Assembly (NCBI GenBank): GCA_025504975.1
Contig: JANUWI010000006.1
Coordinates: 1,116,001-1,180,000 of the forward strand
Reading direction: 5' to 3'
From: Plenodomus lindquistii
Taxonomy: Eukaryota; Ascomycota; Dothideomycetes; Pleosporales; Leptosphaeriaceae
Length of the DNA stretch: 64,000 nucleotides
The notes beneath the pieces were generated by a model. That model had not been told where the DNA came from. It saw nothing but the letters and a program-made list of their open reading frames with translations, and ran no database searches. The first letter of the stretch is position 1. Every line of letters starts with the position of its first letter. Both the position numbers and the translations under genes were made by a program. This document shows, in pieces, positions 1 through 9,239 of the stretch.

Positions 1-269
1 CTCCCGAGAAGGCTCGGCATTGCGACAGTGCGCCCGCTGTCTCTTGTGCAGCAAACCCCAGATGACCGCCAGCACGGGAAGCAAGATAGGCGGCTGTCAG
101 ACTATGGAGCCCGGATGATTTGCGCCTCTTTCTCTCCATCTCTGGCACTCCGCATTCCCGTCGCAGCACCTTGGCGGCAGCACCTGGCCACCGCCGCCGC
201 ACAACCGTTCACAACGCCCAGTCCTGTCCAATCCGACCGAAGCGGAAGTGGGAAACGCCGCAACCTGAC
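1..269. other. upstream region of the USP gene, no gene seen
   Basis: No coding region is supported here. The reading frame of the downstream deubiquitinase stays open upstream to about position 120, but it contains no ATG before 270, so I treat this stretch as promoter and 5' leader. Confidence 0.5.
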
Positions 270-2117
270 ATGCCTGAGAAGCCCCTCACCATTGCGACCT
301 ATGCAGCGGGCGCCTCTCTTGCAGCCATCACGCTCGTCTATGTCTTTGGGCCGACCTTCTTTCTCGACGATGACGCAGCCAGCGCCAGCACCAAGAAGAA
401 GGGCGTAGTGGGGCTCAGCAATGCAGCTAACGACTGCTTCATCAACTCGGTGCTCCAGGCTCTCGCTGGGCTACCAGACCTACGGATCTACCTGATCAGA
501 GAAACACACCGCCGGAAGCTGGATGGGCCCGAGGTGTATGATGTGGACCCTGAAAGAGTCAATACCGGCAATGCGCCCATTAGACCAGGGAAGCTGGAGG
601 GCCTGCAGCGTGGGATCCTCACGTATGGGCTCAAAGACATTCTGGACAGCCTCAACGAACGCCCCATATACAAGAAGACCATCTCGCCCCAGCCCTTTAT
701 ACGCTCACTTGAGCGCGCATTCGGCACCCGTATCAGTCGGCAGCAGCAGGATGCGCAAGAGTTTCTCCAAATCGTCACAGAGCGCCTATGCGACGAGTAC
801 CATGCCGGTGCCAAAGCCAGACGGCAGGCCATGCACCTTGGCCTGGCTCGACCCAATTCAGAGACTGCCTCTGAGCGAAGGGAGATTGTCGAGCAATTCG
901 GGGCAGCGCCTTCGTTGGTTGCGAGTGCTGGTACTGCAAATACAGAGGCTGGAGAAGAGGGCCCAAACACAAACGAGGAAGGCTTCCCATTCGAGGGCAA
1001 GATCGAGTCGCAGATAGAGTGCCAGACCTGCCACTTCAAGCCCAAGCCGACCGTCTCCAACTTCGTCACTCTGACCCTGAACGTGCCGCAGTGTTCGGCC
1101 ACATCGCTCAATGCCTGCTTCGACGGTATGCTCAAGATTGAGTACATCGATGACTTCAAGTGCGAGTGGTGCCGGCTCGAGCACGCACTGAGGAGCAAGG
1201 ATCACCAGCTATCCAGAGCGACTGACCCAGAGCTTCGGGACCGCTTACAGTCAGACATATCGAGACTGAGAAAGGCATTGGACGAAGACCCTGAAAACCC
1301 ACCAGAGGACATTGAGCTCCCAGACTCGAGTCAATCACCTAAACGGCGCATATCACGGCACATGTACATATCACAATTTCCCAAGGTCATCGCTGTACAC
1401 TTGTCACGGTCCATGTTTGCAGTAGGGACAGTGTCCACAAAAAATCTGGCCAAGGTTTCTTTCCCTGAGGCTCTGCCCCTGGGTGGACTGTTGCATCGCA
1501 AGAACTACCGCTTGTTAGGCCTGGTAACACACAAAGGAAGTCATAACAGTGGTCACTACGAGTCCTTCCGCCGCCAAGTGCAGCCATTGCCCTTCTCGAC
1601 ACCGACTTCATTTGGAACAGAGGGTGCATACAGTCGACAGGCCAGTCCATACCCCTCGGCAGTCCCTTCGATAGCGCCGTCTGCAGTACAAAGCCCGCGA
1701 ATGTCAGCGACCCACCTTCCTCACCTTAACGGTCGCGGATCACCAGTTCCCTCGGCGCTCGACTCGCCGTCGATACAGTCACTGTCGTCACAGGATTCAA
1801 TGACATCAACATCGCGAGGACCAGCTCCGACTTCAGCCCCTCGAGTACAGTCAGACACTGATTCAATTCGTCTACCTTCTTCATCATCGGGCACAGAGCC
1901 ACTAACTCGGACCAAGAGCATTCGCTCTATCAAGGAGAAAGCTACAGAGAAAGCCGCATCCATCGCAGAGTCGACTCCCCTGCGGCGCAAGTCGCGGAAG
2001 ACTACCAACCGATGGTGGCGAATCAGCGACGACAAAATCAAGGAGAGTAAGACTAGTGAAGTATTGGGCATGCAGAAGGAGGTGTATTTGTTGTTCTACG
2101 AGCTCGACAGATCGTAG
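270..2117 (+). CDS. membrane-anchored ubiquitin-specific protease (USP/UBP family)
   Basis: This is a single-exon gene for a 615-residue peptidase C19 enzyme that should remove ubiquitin from conjugates. The first in-frame ATG is at 270; the frame upstream is open but lacks an ATG. Residues about 5-28 form one hydrophobic segment, so the enzyme is probably anchored in a membrane, as yeast Ubp1 is. The cysteine box reads GLSNAANDCFINS with catalytic Cys near residue 56. The histidine box is HNSGHYESFRR with His near 429. The WWRISDD segment close to the C-terminus supplies the third catalytic residue. Two CxxC pairs (about 251/254 and 298/301) form the zinc ribbon typical of USPs. A Ser/Pro-rich low-complexity insert separates the His box from the last block. 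The family assignment is secure; the membrane location (ER, mitochondrial outer membrane or other) is not. Confidence 0.9.
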   Translation: MPEKPLTIATYAAGASLAAITLVYVFGPTFFLDDDAASASTKKKGVVGLSNAANDCFINSVLQALAGLPDLRIYLIRETHRRKLDGPEVYDVDPERVNTGNAPIRPGKLEGLQRGILTYGLKDILDSLNERPIYKKTISPQPFIRSLERAFGTRISRQQQDAQEFLQIVTERLCDEYHAGAKARRQAMHLGLARPNSETASERREIVEQFGAAPSLVASAGTANTEAGEEGPNTNEEGFPFEGKIESQIECQTCHFKPKPTVSNFVTLTLNVPQCSATSLNACFDGMLKIEYIDDFKCEWCRLEHALRSKDHQLSRATDPELRDRLQSDISRLRKALDEDPENPPEDIELPDSSQSPKRRISRHMYISQFPKVIAVHLSRSMFAVGTVSTKNLAKVSFPEALPLGGLLHRKNYRLLGLVTHKGSHNSGHYESFRRQVQPLPFSTPTSFGTEGAYSRQASPYPSAVPSIAPSAVQSPRMSATHLPHLNGRGSPVPSALDSPSIQSLSSQDSMTSTSRGPAPTSAPRVQSDTDSIRLPSSSSGTEPLTRTKSIRSIKEKATEKAASIAESTPLRRKSRKTTNRWWRISDDKIKESKTSEVLGMQKEVYLLFYELDRS

Positions 2118-2716
2118 AGTGTATATTGGTGGCCTTCTATTCATGCTTTTTGTGCAATGTAGTTCACACTGCGCCATATCTAGATATCATGTAGACTAAA
2201 CTACACTCGCTACATAGCGTAACAACCGTAATGTTAAACCCCCAGATGCGCGTGCTATCATAGTATTGATGCAGTGAAGTGGATGCACCTTCACGCTGCG
2301 TGATTAATCAGCGAAGATCTAATTGGCTCTTTGTGACTTCCTCATGCATCGCGCCCCACATTGCGACTGCCTTTCTTACGTTGAACCAATACAGTGTTGA
2401 CAGCCAGACCTGCAATGTAACATACGCCTACAACTCGATACTACGCTTGCATTTCCCCTCACCAATTGCACTGAGGCGGTATGCATTAGCCTAGTAGGCA
2501 ACAACATTCGATTCACCACATAAGCCCAAGGCCAAGAGGAAGCATAGAGCTTCATACTCAGTCTCAGCATCACGGACAAATTCGACTCTCAAAGCGGTGA
2601 AGTCGAAGAGTCTTGGTCGGCACATTTCGCCCTCACATCGTGTTACTGTAGAGATACACTTTACACGTCGTCAACAACCACCAGTACACACACACAAACC
2701 CAGTATCTCTAAAATA
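2118..2716. other. intergenic region, no gene seen
   Basis: This holds the 3' flank of the USP gene and the promoter of the next gene. The reading frame of the downstream oxidoreductase is open from about 2597 but its first ATG is at 2717. I see no further gene. Confidence 0.5.
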
Positions 2717-4354
2717 ATGGCGTCAACTCCTTATAGCAACGCCCCTGGCTTCCAGAGCTTCGAGGTTCCCCCGCGCGTCCTGATCATCGGTGCAGGGAGC
2801 CGCGGCACTGCCTACGCTGAAGCCACGCTTACCTCCACCAATGCTATCATCGCTGCAATATGCGAGCCTATCGCCTACAAACGTAATGAGTTTGGGCGTA
2901 AATTTGTTTGGGGTGAGAACAGGGAGCCGCAGCCTGGTCAGGCATTTGCAAACTGGAGGGAATGGGTGGAGTACGAGAGTAAGAGAAGGGCAAATGAGCA
3001 CGAAGGGATAGACGTCGAGGAAGGCATCGATGCGGTGTTCGTGTGCGTACTGGATGAACTGCACGAGGAGGTTGTGACTGGGATCGCTGGGCTGGGAGTA
3101 CATGTCTGCTGCGAGAAGCCGATGAGTACGAGCTTGAAGAGTTGTGTCAACATCTTCAATGCTTTACATGCTGCAGGTTCTATGGACGGGCGAAGCAACG
3201 GCACATCGAACGGGGCATCTCCCAAGAAAGATACAATATTCGGAATCTGCCACGTCCTTCGGTACTCGCCACACAACATGCTACTCAGGCACCTAGTGCG
3301 TGGCGAGAAAGTCATTGGGGATGTCCTGAGCATTGAGCACGTCGAGCCGGTCGGATGGTGGCACTTCAGTCACAGCTACGTCCGCGGGAACTGGAGGAAA
3401 GAGTCGAAGACAGCGCCATCACTTCTGACAAAGTCATGTCACGACATTGATTTCTTGATGTGGATGCTCTGCTCACCACCTCCGGATGCAGAGCACGCGG
3501 CACCTCATCTACCCTCGTACATTACGTCGACAGGATCGAGAAAGTTCTTTCGCAAAGAGAGAAAACCACAGGCTGCTGGCAAAGCGACTAACTGCTTGGA
3601 CTGTGCGCATGAGCGAGACTGCGACTACAGCGCGAAGAAGATTTACTTTGAGCGGCATCTCAAGACTGGCAACACAGGATGGCCAGTCAAGATTGTCAAC
3701 CCTGAGATTGAAGACATTTACAAGACTACTGGGAAAGACAAAGCAGTGAAACAATTATTGGAAGATCTTGCCGAGGACTACACAGGTGAGACATCAGTCG
3801 GTGAGGTCGAAGCACGTCCTTGGTTTGGAAGATGCGTCTGGGAAGCCGACAACGATGTCTGCGATGATCAGTATGTGACGATTGATTGGGCAGATGACCC
3901 TCTAGACAAAGACTCGGACAGCAGTCTTCAGATTGAAGGAAGAGCTGCGAAGACGGCACAGTTCCACATGGTGGCCTTTACTGAAAAGATCTGCGAACGA
4001 CGAGGTCGCATCTACGGCACTAATGGGGAGATCGAGTACGACAGCAAGTCTATCAAGGTACACAGGTTTGCTACAGGTGAGACAGTCACACACAACCCAC
4101 ACATAGCCGGTGGTGGTCACGGCGGAGGGGACGAGGGACTCGCTAGACAGTTCCTCATGGCCGTCAACGCAGTCAACTCCGGCACCATGTCCGGCGCAGA
4201 CGCTCAACGCGAATACCTCGGCTGCGATCTCGAGGAAGCGTTTAGAAGCCACGCCCTGGTCTTTGCAGCCGAAGAGGCTCGGACCAAGCGGCAGGTGATC
4301 GACTGGGAACAATGGTGGAGCGAGAATGTGGAGGTGCAATTACATCAGAAGTGA
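2717..4354 (+). CDS. Gfo/Idh/MocA-family NAD(P)-dependent oxidoreductase
   Basis: A 545-residue single-exon protein. The N-terminus has a Rossmann nucleotide-binding motif, VLIIGAGSRGTAYAEA (residues 21-36), followed by the family's CEKP motif near 132-135. The C-terminal half is the substrate-binding domain. It contains a cysteine-rich insert, CLDCAHERDCDYSAKKIYF, of the kind seen in a subgroup of these enzymes. Members act on sugars, inositols and related polyols; the substrate cannot be read from the sequence. The start at 2717 follows a typical leader (AAATAATGGCG) and lies just before the Rossmann fold. A Gly/Ser/Asn linker near residues 158-170 is low complexity. No signal peptide is visible, so the protein is probably cytosolic. 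Confidence 0.88.
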   Translation: MASTPYSNAPGFQSFEVPPRVLIIGAGSRGTAYAEATLTSTNAIIAAICEPIAYKRNEFGRKFVWGENREPQPGQAFANWREWVEYESKRRANEHEGIDVEEGIDAVFVCVLDELHEEVVTGIAGLGVHVCCEKPMSTSLKSCVNIFNALHAAGSMDGRSNGTSNGASPKKDTIFGICHVLRYSPHNMLLRHLVRGEKVIGDVLSIEHVEPVGWWHFSHSYVRGNWRKESKTAPSLLTKSCHDIDFLMWMLCSPPPDAEHAAPHLPSYITSTGSRKFFRKERKPQAAGKATNCLDCAHERDCDYSAKKIYFERHLKTGNTGWPVKIVNPEIEDIYKTTGKDKAVKQLLEDLAEDYTGETSVGEVEARPWFGRCVWEADNDVCDDQYVTIDWADDPLDKDSDSSLQIEGRAAKTAQFHMVAFTEKICERRGRIYGTNGEIEYDSKSIKVHRFATGETVTHNPHIAGGGHGGGDEGLARQFLMAVNAVNSGTMSGADAQREYLGCDLEEAFRSHALVFAAEEARTKRQVIDWEQWWSENVEVQLHQK

Positions 4355-6183
4355 CCTGTTGCCATGCGCAAGGGACAGCGATCTCGTGAGCTTCCCAACA
4401 AGGAGACAAGGGAGAAGCATCCGGAGTCCGAGGTCAAAGGCCTGATGAACATGGGCGCGTAGATGATGGCGCAGCAAACTTTGCTTTGAACACTGAGGCT
4501 CGTGAAACCCCGAGATTTGGCAATGTCGAGCATGGCGCCAATCCGCAGTAAGAGCCTCATAAACGGGCGCTCGATGAAGCAATTTGCCGTCAGTTAGCGT
4601 TTGACAGCTAAGACTGCTGTATTGAGACAATTAACGGTCTTTTTCCTTCCCGGTTTTGTCTCCCAGGGGCCCGTTTGGGCTATATTTGGGACGTTGAAAG
4701 GGTGGCTAATCAAACCTAATACTTCCCGTTGTGGTGGAGTGGGCGCTTAGGGAACCACGTCGTGCGGGTGGACACAGTCTGGCGTGAGGCTCAGCGGAGG
4801 TAGCCAGGCCTAAGAGTTGTCGGTCTCCATGAAAGCGGTTCCGGACGCAACGTTTGGACAGTGTCGGCGCTTGGATTGGCAGATGGAGGTGTAGCCAATA
4901 GCGCAGGCGAAGTCGTGGTACACCTGACGAGAACGACACTGGCACTGTCTTCGGAAGGGTCCGAAGGTCAGTCTGCTTGGAGAGTCTAGGAGCGCATGAA
5001 GATGACGCTGGACTCGAGTGACAGCGCAGAGGCAGATCAGATGTGGGCGAGGCCTGAGACCCGGAAGCGTGCTGTATGGACAACAACGCGCTCGGTCGGG
5101 TTGGACGCGTTGTGCAGCGCAGAGTTCGTCGAGCGTGTTATAGTCGTGAACAGCATCTCTCCGCCCATTGTGAGTCACGCCTACGTGCATGCTCGGCAGA
5201 CGGGAACATGCACGTCGGTGGGCAGAAACAAAACGTTGGACAGCCGTGGGCCAATGGATGGGGATGCTCTCCCGATGACTCTTGACGGCCTGCATGGACA
5301 AGGCCGCTGCCCCACGCCATCGCGGGACGCAGCACGGACACCATGGCAGCGCTAAACACCATCCACCACGACCATCCCATTCGCTCCTGCGCGACTGCCA
5401 ACCTCAAACTGCCGCCCCGGACAGCCTCAGTCGCCGTGCAATGTACCACGCTGCCGTGGCAGTACGGCGTCGACTATCCCGGTTTCATCAATACCCAACC
5501 GCCCCATGTGCAAGCGCCTTGCTGTCCGCTTACCGCTTTGGGCCGCTTTACCAGCAAACCTCACCGCGGCAGCCATACACATGCCACGCAGCCCATGCCG
5601 CCAAACTGCATCCAGCAGCCCTCACGTCGGAAATAGCTAAGCAAGTCGTTCGCTACACAGTCCACGCGTAGAGTACTCGCCCACACCCGGCCAGCGCCAT
5701 GTTTCAGGCGCCTTGTGAGGCTCCGGGTCCACCGTGTACGAACGACCTTCTGGCAGCGTCCTGACCGCCAGTGTACAAACTCCGGCCCAGGCATTCGGGC
5801 TTCGATGGATCGTGTTTCAGATGTTTTAGCGCGGCGAGGGCGTTGGTTCTCGTGTCTTCGCGGGGAAGCAATGGATAAGAAGACTGGCTGTGCCGCAATC
5901 CTCTGCCCATCATCTTCAGCATTCATCACCTGCTGTCTACTTGCTCTCTCCCTCCTCCTCCTCCTCCCGGTTGAAACGAGTCTGTTTCTTCTTTTCTACG
6001 TCGTTTCATACTCTCGGTGCATCTTTGTCTTAGACATTCAGAGCTGGTCTCTATACTAATACCTTATTCGATAATCTTTCTCCCTGTCACTCCTCACAAA
6101 TCCCAGCGTAGGTCATTGGACATTATCACTTCTTTTGCACCAGATCCTAATTCGAATCAGTCTGGTAGCTTCCCACATTCATC
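4355..6183. other. 1.8 kb intergenic region
   Basis: No supported gene. ORFs here are short, overlap one another on both strands and lack domain-like features. The last 250 bases before 6184 are strongly pyrimidine-rich (CTCCCTCCTCCTCCTCCTCC around 5945-5965), as is common just upstream of fungal transcription starts. The downstream gene may therefore have a long 5' leader. Confidence 0.5.
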
Positions 6184-7977
6184 ATGTACAACCGCCAAAC
6201 AACACCGCCTTCTTCCTCATTCAACTACATCCCGGGCAGTGTGGGCTCAGACGTCACATACTACTCGCAAGCCTCGTCACCTGACGTCCACGCCGCTGGC
6301 CCCACTCCTCCTCGGTCGCCGGTCCGATCCTATGGCCCCATTCTCCTTCCCAAAGTCCGGATCCAGGATCAAGTAGCTGAGCCCACTGGTGGCCCTATTA
6401 GACATCGCAGGACGACGTCTACCTCCTCCAGTGTAGGCTATGCCTACAGCCCCTACTCACGGCCAGCCTCGATGGTGCGCCGTGGCTCAAGTCCCTTTAA
6501 TCACAACCTGCACAATGTCCAGAGCAACTTGACGTCGCCTGTGTCTAATTCGTCGTCTTCGTACGACTTCAACCTTTCTACCCTCAACTCCCCCATTACC
6601 TTCACACAGCCAGAGGCGCGACGATCATCATATGTCAGCTCGCACTCTCGCTCTGCGTCGGCCTCTCGTCCTCGTCATGACCGCTCCGTTTCTGCCAGCA
6701 GCGTCGATGAGAACATCATCAGCCGCTATGGCTTCCCTACCTACCGCAACCTCCCCAACTACGTGACTGCTTCAAGTGCTCCTTCCTCCAACTTGAGCCT
6801 CGTCACTTCTCTTCCTTCTACCTACTCTTCCGTCCAGGACATCCCCAACTTCACCTCAACCTGCACTCAAGACTTCACTGTCCCAGAGTACGAGGCTGCC
6901 CCAGCTGTCCAGTACCCTTCCTTCACGGATGCTGGCTTCGATGCTTTCCAATCCATCCCTCCTACCTCTTCCATTCTGGAGTACCTTTCCTCTGCCAACC
7001 CATCTCCTTCTCTCGTCCGTCGCGTCACCAACGCACCCCGCGGCATCAACAACCACTTTTGGTGGGACATCCGCAACCTCCGCAGCTGGGAAGACTTCAA
7101 CATTGAGACCATCAAGGCCATTCCCTCGGTACTACCCCTCCTCGAAGTTCCCGTCCCAGCATCGTACCTCCCTCAACCCTGCCGCCAAAACCTGCAGCCA
7201 GAAAATGAGTCTGCCCTCCAAGACATCTGCACAAACCACTACGCCAACAAAATCAACGCCGCCCTCAAAATCGCCCAGGGTAACACACACATGGTCATGC
7301 GCGCCATCAAGCCCGTCCCCGGCGCCCGCCAACAACCAGAATTCATCTCCAGCTACCCCTCCGACTACGAAAAGACCATCTTCGGCGACTCGCGCGGCCG
7401 CGTTGTCGGCCTTGTAAAATGCTACGACCAATGGAACACAGGCATGCGCTCCGAGTCGCCCCCAAAGCAAGTCCTCTACCTCCAAGGCCTCGCCCACCTG
7501 CACCGCGTAATGCGCGAACACGGTTGCCGCTACGGCTTCATCATGACGGAAATCGAGCTCCTGTGCGTCCGCTGCGGCGGACCCTCCTCAGCCACAACCC
7601 CCGACCCCACAACCGTCAACGCCCAAGCTGGCGTCCCCATCTTCGGATACCTAGAAACCTCCGCGCCCATCCGTCTCTCCACCTCAGGCGCGCACCCAGA
7701 AACAGGAGGCATTCAACTCACTGCCGCCCTGGCACTGTGGTACTTGCACATGCTTGCCAAGGAGAATCCGTTCGAGGGTATGGGTACGTGGCGCATGGAT
7801 GTTGGGGGGCCTGCTGCCCTTACGAGACAGAACTTTTTGGACAAGGATGCGTGGATTCCGAAACCTCAGTTGGGAGAGAAGAGGGAGGCGAAGAGGGTGA
7901 GGGGCTGGGTTTTCCCAGAGGAGCCGTTGAGTAAGAGGGAGTGTGGGAAGGGGAAGAGGGGGAAGAGTGTTGGGTAG
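6184..7977 (+). CDS. hypothetical protein, Ser/Pro-rich N-terminus plus conserved-looking C-terminal domain
   Basis: A 597-residue single-exon protein I cannot assign to a named family. The first ~230 residues are rich in Ser, Thr, Tyr and Pro and look disordered (runs such as TTSTSSSVGYAYSP). From about residue 280 onward the sequence looks globular: it has NNHFWWDIRNLRSWEDF, a long helical section, FGDSRGRVVGLVKCYDQWN, and HGCRYGFIMTEIELLCVRCG. The end is basic (KRECGKGKRGKSVG). No signal peptide or membrane span is visible. The composition suggests a fungal-specific nuclear or cytosolic protein, but that is inference. The ATG at 6184 is the first in frame after the pyrimidine-rich leader. 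The repeat block described below begins within a few hundred bases of its stop. Confidence 0.75.
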   Translation: MYNRQTTPPSSSFNYIPGSVGSDVTYYSQASSPDVHAAGPTPPRSPVRSYGPILLPKVRIQDQVAEPTGGPIRHRRTTSTSSSVGYAYSPYSRPASMVRRGSSPFNHNLHNVQSNLTSPVSNSSSSYDFNLSTLNSPITFTQPEARRSSYVSSHSRSASASRPRHDRSVSASSVDENIISRYGFPTYRNLPNYVTASSAPSSNLSLVTSLPSTYSSVQDIPNFTSTCTQDFTVPEYEAAPAVQYPSFTDAGFDAFQSIPPTSSILEYLSSANPSPSLVRRVTNAPRGINNHFWWDIRNLRSWEDFNIETIKAIPSVLPLLEVPVPASYLPQPCRQNLQPENESALQDICTNHYANKINAALKIAQGNTHMVMRAIKPVPGARQQPEFISSYPSDYEKTIFGDSRGRVVGLVKCYDQWNTGMRSESPPKQVLYLQGLAHLHRVMREHGCRYGFIMTEIELLCVRCGGPSSATTPDPTTVNAQAGVPIFGYLETSAPIRLSTSGAHPETGGIQLTAALALWYLHMLAKENPFEGMGTWRMDVGGPAALTRQNFLDKDAWIPKPQLGEKREAKRVRGWVFPEEPLSKRECGKGKRGKSVG

Positions 7978-8479
7978 GTGTAGGGTAGAGTGGTAATATT
8001 GGGGATAAGGGGGTAAAAGCTGCTGGTCGGCGAAAATGATTGGCATGGCGTTTACTTTTTTTTCCTTTTGTCTTTGGATGAAGCAGCATTGCATGGCGCG
8101 GGGTTTTGACTGGGAAGCATTTACATGGCGTTCTTTTTCTTTCTCGATTACAAAGGCTGGCTGGCCTAGAGCCGCACTTTTAGGTCTAGGTTCAAACATT
8201 GTTCGAATGCATGGTAAAGCAACCACTCACATTATGTTCTCCGTCCATATCTACATCATCTGGCTGATTGAACGGTTGCTGAAGTCATCACATGCACTCC
8301 CTTTCTGCCCCGGCTTTCGAGGATGGAGAAAAAAGTACATGAGCGCTACATCCACGCATGGGTATAAAAGCCCTGCGTTTCCCTCCTCCTCCGTTGTTGT
8401 TCTATCATTAACACACATCCGCGCTTCTCCAAAAGGGCTAAGCTACCACATGATGGAGTCTGTCTTTCCAAAAACATAA

Positions 8480-9235
8480 TGTCATTCATGTATGTCTTCC
8501 TCTTTTTTTGCTGGTCGAAACAGGCTGTGAAAAAGATACATGGCCTGTGTGCGCCTCGGTTTTGTTGTCGAAACGGACAGTTCAGGCAGTTATGGAGGGT
8601 TTCTGCTTCTCTCTCTCTCTCTCTCTCTTGTCAAAAAGAACAAAATGAAGATATTAATGACTTGTGTCTGATTTGGGTGTGTTGTCGAAATAGACAATGA
8701 AGAAAACGATGGAGGGTGTTTGTCTTGGGTGTGTTGTTGAAATGGAAAACCGAGATACAAATGGCTGATGTCTGCTTCCTTTCTCTCCTCAAAATGGACA
8801 ACGAAGACCAAAATGAACGGGGTGCGCTCATTCCTTCTCTTGCCGAAACAGCAAGCAAAGAAAAGGAAATGGCTGGTTTCCTTTTCTCCGTCTCGTCGAA
8901 ACCACCATCGAAGATGAATATGGCTGGTCTGCGCTTCTCTCCTTTCTTACAAAAACATCCGGAAAAGAGAAAATGGCTTGTGTTTGCTTCTCTCCTCTCT
9001 TCCGAGAACAAACTCAGAATACAGGTGGGCGATGTCTACTTCTCCCTCTTCTCAAAAAGACTAGCGAGGAGTATGATGGCTGGTTTCCGCTCTCTCCTCT
9101 CCCTCCTCTTAAAACAACGAGCGAAGCTGGTCATGGCTGGTGTCTGCTTCTCTCGCTCCTCAAAAATTCGGTGAAAGACGCGGATGGCTTGTGCCCGCTC
9201 TCGCTGTCAAACACGTATCCAATCGACTTGTGACT
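8480..9235 (+). repeat. ~53 bp minisatellite (monomer-only part of the block)
   Basis: Monomers beginning ATGGCTGGTGTCTGCTTCTC or a close variant start near 8763, 8868, 8919, 8972, 9027, 9074, 9133 and 9182. The spacing is about 47-59 bp (the first gap is about 106, two monomers). Each has a CT-rich run followed by CAAAA and a purine-rich tail. A 152-codon ORF lies across it and repeats MAG-type peptides, but the monomer length is not a multiple of three and the repeat changes frame inside the ORF. I therefore regard the ORF as a by-product. There is no TATA element in this part. Confidence 0.75.
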
Positions 9236-9239
9236 TTTC

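Noticed and set aside
28..408. 126-codon ORF overlapping the start of the USP gene
   Set aside because: It overlaps the USP reading frame in another frame and has no features of its own.
8716..9174. 152-codon ORF with repeated MAG-type peptides
   Set aside because: It follows from the 53 bp minisatellite. The monomer length is not a multiple of three and the repeat shifts frame within the ORF, so coding selection is unlikely.
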